A stretch of DNA of 64,000 nt from CADCTM01 sp049671305 (lineage in GTDB: Bacteria > Cyanobacteriota > Cyanobacteriia > Cyanobacteriales > Coleofasciculaceae), in the NCBI GenBank assembly GCA_049671305.1, contig JBATUR010000122.1, forward strand, positions 18,086 through 82,085, read 5' to 3'. The position numbers and the translations under genes are program-made. The notes beneath the pieces were generated by a model that worked only from the letters and a program-made list of their open reading frames with translations, made no database searches and had not been told where the DNA came from. This document shows, piece by piece, positions 1-8,868 of the stretch; within the stretch, counting starts at the first letter, position 1; every line of letters starts with the position of its first letter.

Positions 1-999
1 CAAAAAGCCAAGCAAGAAGCACATCGACTTGCCGGATCTTTAGGAATTTTTGGTTTTGCGGAAGGCTCAAAGTTGGCAAGGTTGCTTGAGCAATTATTAG
101 ACATAGAAGGCGCAATTTCACAGGCGCAAGCTGGGGCATTTTCTCAATATGTTGGGGAACTGCAACAAATGCTAAGTCAAGCACCACCAGCACTAAGTGT
201 TACAACTACTACGATAAAAACCTCATCTTCGCCGCGAATATTAGTAATTGATGATGATGTAACACTAACTCAATTGTTAAAAAGTGAGGCAAAAGCTTGG
301 ACGATGGAGGTGGAAGTTGCTTTAGATTTAAAGACAGCCAGAATAGCACTTGCTAAAAAATCTCCTGATTTGATTCTTTTAGATTTAAATTTTGCTGATT
401 CTGCTCAAGATGGCTTGAGTTTATTGCAAGAACAAGCAAACCTGACTCCCAAAATTCCTATTCTAGCTTTCACTAATAGCGATCAATTAACTGATAGGGT
501 AGAAGTGGCACGTTTAGGAGGTTGTGGTTTTTTACAAAAGCCAATTTCCCCTACTCAAATTTTCACAATAATTAACAACATCCTCAAGAGAACTTTTGCA
601 AGTGAAACCAAAGTCATGGTTGTTGATGATGACTCAAATATACTCGCTACTTTGTCTAGATTATTAAAGGTTTGGGGAATTGAGGTAATAACTTTAGAAA
701 CAGCACAAAACTTTTGGAAGGTGCTGTTAGCTGAAGCTCCAGATTTACTAATTCTCGACTTGGAGATGCCTCGCTTTAGTGGGATTGATTTATGTCAAGT
801 TGTACGAAATGATCCACACTGGCACGATTTACCAATTGTATTTTTTACTTCCCATACTGAAACGCATATCATTGAGCGTATGTTTGCTGCAGGTGCTGAT
901 GACTACATTTGCAAATCAGTGGTAGAACAAGAATTAATGAGTCGCATTTTTAACAGGCTCAAGCGTATTAGCCGACGAAAGCAGATACAAAAGAATTAG
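1..999 (+). CDS. Hpt-REC-REC signalling protein, 5'-truncated by window edge
   Basis: The frame is open from base 1, so the gene begins outside the window; 332 codons remain. A TTG at 73 could be mistaken for the start, but the codons before it encode a good Hpt helix: the histidine codon at 22-24 lies in the context AHRLAGSLG, typical of a phosphotransfer histidine. Two receiver domains follow, one from about base 235 (VIDDD acidic pocket, LLDLN phospho-acceptor) and one from about base 607 (VVDDD, LILDLEMP, conserved Lys in CKS). No DNA-binding output domain is present, so it probably relays phosphate or acts by protein contact. The PAS histidine kinase 137 bases downstream on the same strand is a plausible partner, which is inference from proximity only. 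Confidence 0.9.
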   Translation, partial: QKAKQEAHRLAGSLGIFGFAEGSKLARLLEQLLDIEGAISQAQAGAFSQYVGELQQMLSQAPPALSVTTTTIKTSSSPRILVIDDDVTLTQLLKSEAKAWTMEVEVALDLKTARIALAKKSPDLILLDLNFADSAQDGLSLLQEQANLTPKIPILAFTNSDQLTDRVEVARLGGCGFLQKPISPTQIFTIINNILKRTFASETKVMVVDDDSNILATLSRLLKVWGIEVITLETAQNFWKVLLAEAPDLLILDLEMPRFSGIDLCQVVRNDPHWHDLPIVFFTSHTETHIIERMFAAGADDYICKSVVEQELMSRIFNRLKRISRRKQIQKN

Positions 1000-1136
1000 T
1001 GAATCTCAAGCTGATTAGAAATGCTTTAGATGATGTTTTCGGTAATTGGTATAGCATTCAGCAAGGATAGCGTTTACATTTGTTTTTAGATTATGTGTCT
1101 AAATCATCAATTCTGATTTTTGTAAGAGGTTGAATA

Positions 1137-2873
1137 ATGAAATGGACATTTAAACAACAATGTACCGAATTATTGCAAATAATACCAGGGATAGTGTTGT
1201 TCAGTTCCTTGGTTACTTTGTCAATTCAAGCTACATCTCAAAGTATCATTTTTTATTATATTCTTTGCCTTAGTTTAACCTGTTTTTTGATTCATTACAA
1301 CCAGAAAAAACAGACTTTAGCGATTATTGAAAAGCAACTTAATCTGGCTTTATCAGCAGCCAAAATGAGTATTTTGGACTGGAATATTCTGACCAATCAA
1401 GTTAGTTGGTCGCAGGGTCATGAACGCTTATTTGGCTCGGAATTTGGTACGCTTGATGGCACTTATGATTTTGCATCTCTGCTCCATCCCGAAGATAGAG
1501 AAGGCTTAAATCAAGCGATCAAACGTGCTATTAAAGAGAAGATAGATTACAAATATGAATATCGAATTATCTGGGCTGATGGTAGCATTCACTGGCTTGA
1601 GAACAAGGGAAAAACTATCTATAACAAGTCTGGTCAAGCGGTAAAAATGACAAGTACAGTTAGGGATATTAGCGATGTCTATAATGAGCGACACTTACGC
1701 AAAATTGCTGAAGAAAAAGTCCAGAATTTAAGCGCTGAATTGGAACAAAGAGTATTAGAAAGAACGGTTCAGTTAAGTCAGGATAATGAAGAATTATCTA
1801 AAAAAATAGTTGAACGTCAATTGCTAGAACAAAAGTTACATTCATCGGAAACACAGATGCGTGGAGTTTTTGAAGCAATAACAGATATTGTCCTAGTTAT
1901 TGATACGCAAACTGGTTCTATTAATGTTGCACCGACTAATCCTGTATGCTTGCATAAATCGGCTACTGATATTATTGGTAAGACCATAGAACTCATTTTT
2001 GAAAGTGAGAGCAATGAGCATTATTTAAATCCAATTCAGCAAGCTTTGGAGAAGCAACAAACGATTAATTTTGATTACAGCTTATTTATTGATAATTCTG
2101 AAGTTTGGTTTGATGCTAGTATTTCGCCTTTACTTAATGAGTCAGTAATTTGGGTTGCCCGTGATATTACGGAGCGTCGGGCAATTGAAACAATGAAGAA
2201 TGAATTTATTTCTATTGTTAGTCATGAATTAAGAACACCTCTAACTGCAATTCGAGGTTCGCTTGGGTTGCTATCAACAGGTATATTAAATAACGATCCA
2301 CAACGGATGCAGCGCTTGATTGAAATTGCTTCAATTGATACTGAGCGTTTAGTACGATTGGTGAATGATATTTTAGATTTAGAGCGATTAGAATCAGGAA
2401 AAGTGACTCTTGTTAAAGAGTTTTGTGATGTGACGACTTTGATTGAGCAGTCGGTTGCGGCAATACGATCACTTGCTGAAAAAGAGCATATTACAGTATC
2501 ACTTTTTCCGATATCAGCTCAAGTTTGGGTAGCTCGTGATTCGGTTATTCAAGTATTAACAAATTTGTTGAGTAATGCGATTAAGTTTTCTGCTGCTAAT
2601 AGTGCGATATCAATTTTTGCTGAAGTGCAAGATGACTGGGTTTTGTTTAAAGTTAAGGATCAAGGTAGGGGAATTCCATCTGATCAGCTAGAGCTGATTT
2701 TTAGACGGTTTCAGCAAGTTGATGCTTCTGACTCTCGCAGTAAGGGAGGGACTGGTTTAGGTTTGGCAATTTGTCAGAGTATTGTTGAGCAACATGGTGG
2801 ACAAATTTGGGTTGAAAGTGTTTTGAATTCTGGTAGTATTTTTTATTTTACTTTACCTGTATGTGCGGAGTAG
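1137..2873 (+). CDS. membrane-anchored PAS-PAS sensor histidine kinase
   Basis: A 578-residue kinase. Two hydrophobic segments lie at about residues 13-55, followed by a PAS/PAC domain (about 70-185), a coiled coil with an ELEQRVLERT linker, a second PAS (about 235-345), a HisKA dimerisation domain with the phospho-accepting His363 in SHELRTPL, and a HATPase_c domain with an N box (NLLSNAIKFS), G1 box (DQGRGIP) and G2 box (GGTGLGLA). All catalytic boxes look intact. The start ATG is preceded by an AGAGG ribosome site. No receiver domain is attached, so a separate response regulator is needed; the Hpt-REC-REC protein upstream is a candidate. The input signal is unknown. Confidence 0.95.
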   Translation: MKWTFKQQCTELLQIIPGIVLFSSLVTLSIQATSQSIIFYYILCLSLTCFLIHYNQKKQTLAIIEKQLNLALSAAKMSILDWNILTNQVSWSQGHERLFGSEFGTLDGTYDFASLLHPEDREGLNQAIKRAIKEKIDYKYEYRIIWADGSIHWLENKGKTIYNKSGQAVKMTSTVRDISDVYNERHLRKIAEEKVQNLSAELEQRVLERTVQLSQDNEELSKKIVERQLLEQKLHSSETQMRGVFEAITDIVLVIDTQTGSINVAPTNPVCLHKSATDIIGKTIELIFESESNEHYLNPIQQALEKQQTINFDYSLFIDNSEVWFDASISPLLNESVIWVARDITERRAIETMKNEFISIVSHELRTPLTAIRGSLGLLSTGILNNDPQRMQRLIEIASIDTERLVRLVNDILDLERLESGKVTLVKEFCDVTTLIEQSVAAIRSLAEKEHITVSLFPISAQVWVARDSVIQVLTNLLSNAIKFSAANSAISIFAEVQDDWVLFKVKDQGRGIPSDQLELIFRRFQQVDASDSRSKGGTGLGLAICQSIVEQHGGQIWVESVLNSGSIFYFTLPVCAE

Positions 2874-3027
2874 GGAGAGTTTAATTAATTTTGATAAAAT
2901 GTAGTTTAACTTAGGTGAAAATATAATAATATAATTTTTCAATATAGGTATAAGCAATTAATAGATTGATTGACAATCATATAGTAATTAGCTAAAATTG
3001 CATACCTACTTAAGACACTTTCTATAT

Positions 3028-4098
3028 ATGGAAAAAGCTATAGTTTCTCTATTTTCTGGGTGCGGTGGTTTGGATCTGGGCTTCAGCAAAGCAGGGTTCA
3101 ATATTCTCTGGGCTAATGAGTACGATAAAGATATTTGGTCAACATACAAATATAATCATCCTGATACATTTCTGGAGCAACAAGACATCAAAAAAATTGC
3201 TTCTTCAGAAATCCCTGATTGTTTGGGAATTATCGGCGGTCCGCCATGCCAAAGCTGGAGTGAGGGGGGTACTCAAAAAGGAATTGATGATGATCGTGGC
3301 AAATTATTTTTAGAGTATGTGCGTATTCTTAAAGATAAGCAACCTCGATTTTTTTTAGCAGAAAATGTCTCTGGAATGTTGCATAAAAAGCATGATTCAG
3401 CAAGAAAAAATATCATTGCTGCATTTGAAAAAGCTGGTTATGTGGTATCTTTTAATCTGCTAAATGCTAATCACTATAATGTTCCACAAGATAGAAAACG
3501 AGTTATTTTTGTTGGCTATCACGTTGATTTGAACAAACGCTTTGATTTTGATTCGTTAGTTCCTATTTCTTGTATTTCTACTCTAAAAAATGCTATCTGG
3601 GATTTACGCGATTCGGCAATTCCAGCCTTGGCAAATAACAAGACACGGGGCGAAGATTGCCTAATTCACAATCATGAATATATGATTGGTGGGTTTTCTA
3701 GTATTTATATGTCCCGTAACCGAGTTCGTTCTTGGAATGAGCCCTCTTTTACAATTCAAGCTAGTGGACGCCATGCGCCCATTCATCCCCAGGCAAATAA
3801 GATGATTCTTGTAGGAAAAGATCAATGTATATTTGATCCTAATTCACCCAAGCCTTATCAACGGTTATCTTTACGAGAATGTGCCAGAATTCAGACGTTT
3901 CCTGATGACTTTATTTTTCAATATGAAAGATTAGCGGATGGATATAAAATGATTGGTAATGCTGTACCTGTAGAATTAAGTTTTGCTTGTGCTAGAGCGA
4001 TTTATCAAGACTTGTTTGCTAATACAGAAGCTATTGACAAAGTTGATCAACGTAACCTCAAAAAACAACCAATAAAATTAAGTCTTTCTCTCTCCTAA
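3028..4098 (+). CDS. C5 cytosine-specific DNA methyltransferase (type II R-M)
   Basis: Transfers a methyl group from S-adenosylmethionine to C5 of cytosine in a specific DNA site. The conserved motifs occur in order: motif I (LFSGCGGLDLGF, residues about 8-19), motif IV with nucleophile Cys74 in GGPPCQSWS, motif VI (ENV, 112-114), motif VIII (QDRKRVIF) and motif X (IGNAVP). The region between VIII and X would be the target-recognition domain. I chose the ATG at 3028 because motif I normally begins a few residues from the N terminus; an in-frame TTG at 2998 would add ten residues that match nothing. The next gene is convergent, its stop only 13 bases away, and looks like the partner endonuclease. 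The recognition sequence cannot be read from the protein. Confidence 0.95.
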   Translation: MEKAIVSLFSGCGGLDLGFSKAGFNILWANEYDKDIWSTYKYNHPDTFLEQQDIKKIASSEIPDCLGIIGGPPCQSWSEGGTQKGIDDDRGKLFLEYVRILKDKQPRFFLAENVSGMLHKKHDSARKNIIAAFEKAGYVVSFNLLNANHYNVPQDRKRVIFVGYHVDLNKRFDFDSLVPISCISTLKNAIWDLRDSAIPALANNKTRGEDCLIHNHEYMIGGFSSIYMSRNRVRSWNEPSFTIQASGRHAPIHPQANKMILVGKDQCIFDPNSPKPYQRLSLRECARIQTFPDDFIFQYERLADGYKMIGNAVPVELSFACARAIYQDLFANTEAIDKVDQRNLKKQPIKLSLSLS

Positions 4099-4111
4099 GA
4101 CGCTATTTTTG

Positions 4112-4882
4112 CTAAGTTTTTTTCTCAATCATCAAAAAATACACTGTTTTTCTATCGACTGCCTCAACATTATCTCTCCATCCTAGCCTTGGAGTTCCAA
4201 CTACTTCATTAAATACCCAAGGAAAATTTCCTAACTTGCTGGAAAGTCCCACAGCTCTTTTATGTTCACTATTACTGGATTGCCCTACCCATTGCCTTCG
4301 GATTGCTATTTGAAACTTTTCTTTATAATTCTCAAAGTATTCATTAAAAGAGTAAACAAAAATACTGGATATACTTATATCCTTTGCTGGTGCTTCTAAA
4401 ATTAATTCTGCTGGATGAATAGATTTTCCTATATTAGGACTTCCTAACATCATCAGGTAATTCAAAAGTGTCTTGAAATCTTTTTCTGAGAGAAATTCTT
4501 GCCAAGGCACATTTCTATTAGGTAAAAGACCCTCATGAAACTTTTTAACTTCTCTATCCATCTGAGTTATTTTTGATTGAGGATTAGTTAAGCCTAGCTT
4601 TGAATAAACTTCAAGAATATTTGCTCTCTGTAAGCGATTAAAGGCAAATGAACTACCAGCTTGTTTTATTGAAACTCCCATACTATTGAGATAAACATCG
4701 GCTTTTTTTTGAGAATCCGTAGTTAAGATTTCTGATATCTCATCTAGAGATTTTGCTGGGCGATAGCCTGGGCGATTGTTTAAAGGTATTCCTATTTCTA
4801 CAAGTTGACCAAGATGCTTAAGATTTATACTTGCCATATTTGAGAATAAAAACTCACATACAGCTTTTTCATTACCCGCCAC
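4112..4882 (-). CDS. probable type II restriction endonuclease partner of the C5 methyltransferase
   Basis: A 256-residue protein. Its position, convergent with the methyltransferase, is the classic place for the cognate endonuclease. A possible PD-(D/E)xK-like core is visible: Asp62 in KKADVYLNS, a beta-strand gap, then Ser71-Ile-Lys73 in GVSIKQ, followed by a conserved-looking SSFAFNRLQRAN stretch. I associate that stretch loosely with HaeII-like enzymes, but I am not certain. The GTG start is supported by AGGAG eight bases upstream. The gene lies 45 bases downstream of the HerA-like ATPase gene on the same strand and could be co-transcribed with it. Both function and family are inference; the existence of the gene is not in doubt. 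Confidence 0.7.
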   Translation of the reverse strand: MAGNEKAVCEFLFSNMASINLKHLGQLVEIGIPLNNRPGYRPAKSLDEISEILTTDSQKKADVYLNSMGVSIKQAGSSFAFNRLQRANILEVYSKLGLTNPQSKITQMDREVKKFHEGLLPNRNVPWQEFLSEKDFKTLLNYLMMLGSPNIGKSIHPAELILEAPAKDISISSIFVYSFNEYFENYKEKFQIAIRRQWVGQSSNSEHKRAVGLSSKLGNFPWVFNEVVGTPRLGWRDNVEAVDRKTVYFLMIEKKT

Positions 4883-4927
4883 GCTTGTGTCTCCTAAAAG
4901 CTGTTAATGATTCTTCTGCTCTGAGTC

Positions 4928-6640
4928 TTAAAACCCCAAATCTGCCTTCCCAGACTCCGCTGCTGCAAAGACTTCCTCATCCGTCACCTCATCCCAAGCT
5001 TTATCCCCAACCTCAGCATAAAACTTTTGATCATAAGGACGAGTCCTTACCACAACAGGCATTGGCACAGCATGACCTAATATTAAAGCTTGTTGTTTAG
5101 AGTCTAACTTTGCCAAAACTGACCGCAAACTTTGTCCCCCAGAAACACCCGTAAAAATTGCCTCAATATCTTTGTCATCATTCAACAAAGCAGTAATACG
5201 AGTACCAATTTGAGACATCACCTCATTATCAATTCCCGAAGGACGCTGATCAACTACTAACAACGTCACAAAATATTTACGCATCTCACGGGCAATAATG
5301 CCAAAAATCGTCTGCCTTACTGTTGCTGGGTCAAGAAAACGATGCGCTTCTTCAATGGTAATTACCAAAGGACGGGGGCGATCATTAGGATTCTTCGACT
5401 GTAAAAATACCTCCGCTTTACGCACATAACTACCATGAATGCGGCGCGTCATTACATTAGTTGCCAACATATAAGAAAGCATATTGGACTGCGAACCAAA
5501 CTCAACAACAACGTGCTTACCTGCCTCCAAAGATTGCAAGATTTGATCCACATAATTATGAGGACAAGCACTTCGCATATACTTCAATTCATCCAAACGC
5601 AAAAGTTTGCGTTGTAATGCCATAATTGAAGATTTATTGCCGCGCTTTTCATCGCAAAACATCTGAATTTCCTCATTTGTCATATTTAACAATTGAGTTA
5701 TCCAAGATTTGCCAAATTCATTACGCAAAATAATTGCATTTTCCAAACTTGCTTCGGAAAGATTCAATTCTTGCCGCACCAGCATGATATCTTCAACTTC
5801 AATCTGATCGTAACTAAGAAACATTTCATGAGCGTCTCGGATGCCCCGGCGTTTGGTTGATTCGGGGTCGAGGGTATAAACCTGCACTTGACTAGGAAAT
5901 AGCTGCCGTAAGCCTTTAACAGTGCTAAATTGTTTGCCTTCTGAAACTGCTTCCCAACCATATTCTGAGTGCATATCAAAAATTAGGTTAACTGCCGCTT
6001 GTTTGCGGATAATTCCTGATAGCAATAAGCGGGTAAGGAAGGATTTTCCAGTTCCAGATTTGCCGAAGACGCCATTACTACGTTCGATGAAACGGTCAAG
6101 GTCAATGCATACTGGTACATCCATGTCAAGAGGTTGACCGATGGCAAAATTCCGCCGTGTGGGATCATCTTCCCAGCCAAAAACTGCCCGAAAATCCCGC
6201 TCGCTGGCATCATAAACTTGTGAAAAGTGGCTAGGGATCGTCTTAACGGGCAGCAATTCCATCGACTCACTGCTTTGCGCCTGAAATGAGCCTAAGCTAC
6301 TATTGCCATTCAGGGCGCCTTCTGCCTTGGGAAAGCCTTCTTCCTGGGGCGTAAACATCAGCATCGGCGTCAAATTAACCGTACCAAACGTGCCGCTACC
6401 TGCCAAAACTTCCCGTAAAAAATCGTCGTCAGGGCTGGGAGGATTAGCGATAATCCTTTGTGTGGAGGTTCCTAATGAGACATCCGTCAGCATACAGAAA
6501 AAACGCGATCGCATTCCCTGTACGACTAAAAACTTGCCAACTCTCATGTCTTCCACTGAAACATCAGGGTGCAGTCGCACTTCCAAACCAGCGGAGAGAG
6601 AGCCTTGAATTACTGAGCCTAATGGTTTATCTAAATCCAT
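4928..6640 (-). CDS. HerA-like hexameric ATPase (HAS-barrel, DUF87)
   Basis: A 570-residue P-loop ATPase of the HerA/FtsK clade. The N-terminal 60 or so residues resemble the HAS barrel found in HerA proteins. Walker A is GKSGTGKS at 193-200, and Walker B is the ITIEEAHRF stretch near residue 430, followed by the sensor-like VVDQRPSGID segment. HerA proteins pump or unwind DNA, often with the NurA nuclease, but no nurA-like gene is next to it. Long proteins of this type are common in cyanobacterial genomes as stand-alone genes, so a housekeeping role is as likely as a defence role despite the neighbouring R-M genes. The first HIP1 octamer of the window lies within it (6505-6512). Confidence 0.85.
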   Translation of the reverse strand: MDLDKPLGSVIQGSLSAGLEVRLHPDVSVEDMRVGKFLVVQGMRSRFFCMLTDVSLGTSTQRIIANPPSPDDDFLREVLAGSGTFGTVNLTPMLMFTPQEEGFPKAEGALNGNSSLGSFQAQSSESMELLPVKTIPSHFSQVYDASERDFRAVFGWEDDPTRRNFAIGQPLDMDVPVCIDLDRFIERSNGVFGKSGTGKSFLTRLLLSGIIRKQAAVNLIFDMHSEYGWEAVSEGKQFSTVKGLRQLFPSQVQVYTLDPESTKRRGIRDAHEMFLSYDQIEVEDIMLVRQELNLSEASLENAIILRNEFGKSWITQLLNMTNEEIQMFCDEKRGNKSSIMALQRKLLRLDELKYMRSACPHNYVDQILQSLEAGKHVVVEFGSQSNMLSYMLATNVMTRRIHGSYVRKAEVFLQSKNPNDRPRPLVITIEEAHRFLDPATVRQTIFGIIAREMRKYFVTLLVVDQRPSGIDNEVMSQIGTRITALLNDDKDIEAIFTGVSGGQSLRSVLAKLDSKQQALILGHAVPMPVVVRTRPYDQKFYAEVGDKAWDEVTDEEVFAAAESGKADLGF

Positions 6641-6857
6641 GTCGGCAATTTTAACAAAGTCCGCCGATTAAATGTTCAATTATTATTGATTTAATTTTTA
6701 GTCCTTGGCGTTTTGGAGATAAAATTTTTGCAGAAACTCGCTCAAGTTTAATAACAGCTCACAAGAACTTGTCAATGTTATGTGTTTGAGGTGACATAGC
6801 CATGACATCAAGAGTAATTATTATTCAATAAGTTAAAATTTCCTTAAAAGTAAAGCC

Positions 6858-7679
6858 ATGACTGTTGATATTGACGCCCAAGATACCCTTACTGGTAAAA
6901 TCATTCATCTACGTCAGGGTGTGGAGTTGCAGGTTAGCCATTATCCCGGTAAAAGTCCTGCGATGGTTTTTCTGCATGGAGGAATGGGAAACCGCTTCAA
7001 TTTGCGATCGCAATATGAGTTTTTCCACGCCCAAGGCAGGGAAGTTTTGGCTTATGATTTAGCAGGACATGGACAGTCTAGCCCATACAAACGCTACTCT
7101 ATAGGACGACATCGACGGGACTTAACACGCCTGTTAAATTATTTGGAAATTTCGGAGCCAATTTTATGTTGTCACAGCTATGGCGTCCCGATTGGTTTAG
7201 AGTGGATACGAAGACATCGAGTTAGAGGCTTAATTGCGATCGCAGGTGGTACTCATAACCTCGCGCCGTGGTGGGAAATACCAAGTATGAAGCTTCTGGC
7301 TTGGGGCGGCAGACACGTTTATCATTTAGCCTGTATACAGCAATTAACCAACTATTTCTCAACAAATCACCGCCATGAAATAATGGAAAAATTCTTTGTT
7401 GAATCTCCAGTTCCTACTGAACTAAATCCTTATCAAGCTTTGGAAATTTTCTGGAGTTATAACTTTTTTAGGCGTCCAACTCCACCCCTTAATTTTAACA
7501 TTCCTGTGTTAGTTATTAGTGGCGGTCAAGACTCAATGTTCACTGCCAAAATGGGAGAAGATTTAGCTGAATGTTTCTCCTTTGGCAAACATTTACACTT
7601 ACCGGATGCTGGACATTTAGTGATGGCAGAGTATCCTGATCTAATTAATAATGCTATTTCCGAATCAATGGCGCTTTAA
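6858..7679 (+). CDS. alpha/beta hydrolase
   Basis: A 273-residue alpha/beta-hydrolase-fold protein. An HGGMGN oxyanion-hole loop near residue 40 is followed by the strand and turn AYDLAGHGQS, the nucleophile elbow CHSYG (catalytic Ser), and a late PDAGHLVMAE carrying the catalytic His; the acid is probably the Asp in SGGQDSMF. No signal peptide is apparent, so it should be cytoplasmic. The substrate cannot be inferred: the family includes esterases, lipases and C-C hydrolases. It is transcribed divergently from the HerA-like gene. A second hydrolase follows 90 bases downstream. Confidence 0.88.
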   Translation: MTVDIDAQDTLTGKIIHLRQGVELQVSHYPGKSPAMVFLHGGMGNRFNLRSQYEFFHAQGREVLAYDLAGHGQSSPYKRYSIGRHRRDLTRLLNYLEISEPILCCHSYGVPIGLEWIRRHRVRGLIAIAGGTHNLAPWWEIPSMKLLAWGGRHVYHLACIQQLTNYFSTNHRHEIMEKFFVESPVPTELNPYQALEIFWSYNFFRRPTPPLNFNIPVLVISGGQDSMFTAKMGEDLAECFSFGKHLHLPDAGHLVMAEYPDLINNAISESMAL

Positions 7680-7769
7680 CATATATTGACAACTAATGTT
7701 GCTTTTTTTACATGGTTATATGATTAATGTTATCTACTAATACTCAGTCAATCTAACTTCTTTGAAACA

Positions 7770-8705
7770 ATGAAATCTAAGACAATTCTCATCACAATTT
7801 CAGGAATACTTGCACTTTTAACTGGAGCTGGTTATTGGTATGTATTCATTCTCGGAGCACCGCAACTTGATGCACCTCCAACAACGGTTAAAGACCCTAA
7901 AGTCAAGCTATCTTTTGCAGTTCAAACCTTCGATAGTAAGGCAATGGGAACAGAACGCAAGTATGGTTTAATTTTACCTCCAGACTACACACAAAATCCG
8001 AATAAACGCTATCCTGTAATTTTTCTACTACATGGAGGACATGATGATGAGAATGCTTGGGTGAAAAAGATTGGGATTATTCCTGTTTTGGAAGAACTTT
8101 ATGAAAGTGGAAAATTGCCACCTTCAATTATAATTACACCAGATGGTAATGATCAGCGTGGTTCCAGTCCTCTGTTTGATCCTCAATATTACGATGGTCC
8201 GAATGGTAAAGTTGGTACTTTGATTGGGTCAGAACTTCCTCAAGTTATAAAATCACGCTATCGGGCTTTAGATTCATCCCAATTTTGGGCAATTGGTGGC
8301 TTATCTTCTGGCGGTTGGGGTGCTTATAATATCGGCTTAAAACACTTGGAAAACTTTAATATTTTATTCAGTCACATGGGGTATTTCACCGATCAAAGTG
8401 GTCCCGAAAATAGTCCTGAAGAAATTGTCAAAAATTTAACACCAGAACAGCGGAAGAGCATACGAATGTACTTTGATACTGGCAAAGATGATTTAGAAGG
8501 ACCTGAATTTCTGGAATCATCTAAAAAGTTTCATGAAATTTTAAATCAGTTGGGTATTGAAAACCAATTCAATATCTTTCCTGGCGGTCATGGTGTGTCA
8601 GGACCAGACTTTGGTTGGAACTATAATAACAAGCATTCTAGAGACTCACTTGCTTATGTAGGAAAGCAGTTTAAGGAAGGGTTTGCACAACAGAAAAAGC
8701 CTTAA
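7770..8705 (+). CDS. membrane-anchored esterase of the esterase D/S-formylglutathione hydrolase-like family
   Basis: A 311-residue protein with an N-terminal hydrophobic anchor (about residues 5-28), so the catalytic domain probably faces the periplasm. The fold signature is clear: VIFLLHGGHDDEN oxyanion loop, nucleophile elbow GGLSSGGW, acid in FDTGKDD, and catalytic His in PGGHGVSG. It lies directly upstream of a DUF2156 aminoacyl-transferase-like gene and an LPG-synthase-type membrane protein. In some Gram-positive bacteria MprF-type synthases are paired with a hydrolase that removes the amino acid from aminoacylated phosphatidylglycerol. A similar role here is a hypothesis from gene order, not something the sequence shows. 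Confidence 0.85.
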   Translation: MKSKTILITISGILALLTGAGYWYVFILGAPQLDAPPTTVKDPKVKLSFAVQTFDSKAMGTERKYGLILPPDYTQNPNKRYPVIFLLHGGHDDENAWVKKIGIIPVLEELYESGKLPPSIIITPDGNDQRGSSPLFDPQYYDGPNGKVGTLIGSELPQVIKSRYRALDSSQFWAIGGLSSGGWGAYNIGLKHLENFNILFSHMGYFTDQSGPENSPEEIVKNLTPEQRKSIRMYFDTGKDDLEGPEFLESSKKFHEILNQLGIENQFNIFPGGHGVSGPDFGWNYNNKHSRDSLAYVGKQFKEGFAQQKKP

Positions 8706-8868
8706 ATATTGTTGAATCTAAAAAACTAAATTGTTTGGAAAATAACTCATATTTGAGCTAGCTTGGACAGAGGAAGACAGGAAAAACTTAGTTTTACTAA
8801 CAATCATCTACTTTCTCTAAACTTAAACTAACCAGAGATTAAATTAACGCTTGTATTGAGGAGGCATA

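Noticed and set aside
73..999. Complete response regulator starting at TTG 73
   Set aside because: The frame is open upstream to base 1 and encodes the Hpt active-site helix, so the true start is outside the window.
3028..6640. A complete multi-gene defence island (BREX or HerA-based)
   Set aside because: Only a two-gene R-M pair and one HerA-like ATPase are present, with no NurA, DUF4297, PglX/Z or other defence-island genes nearby.
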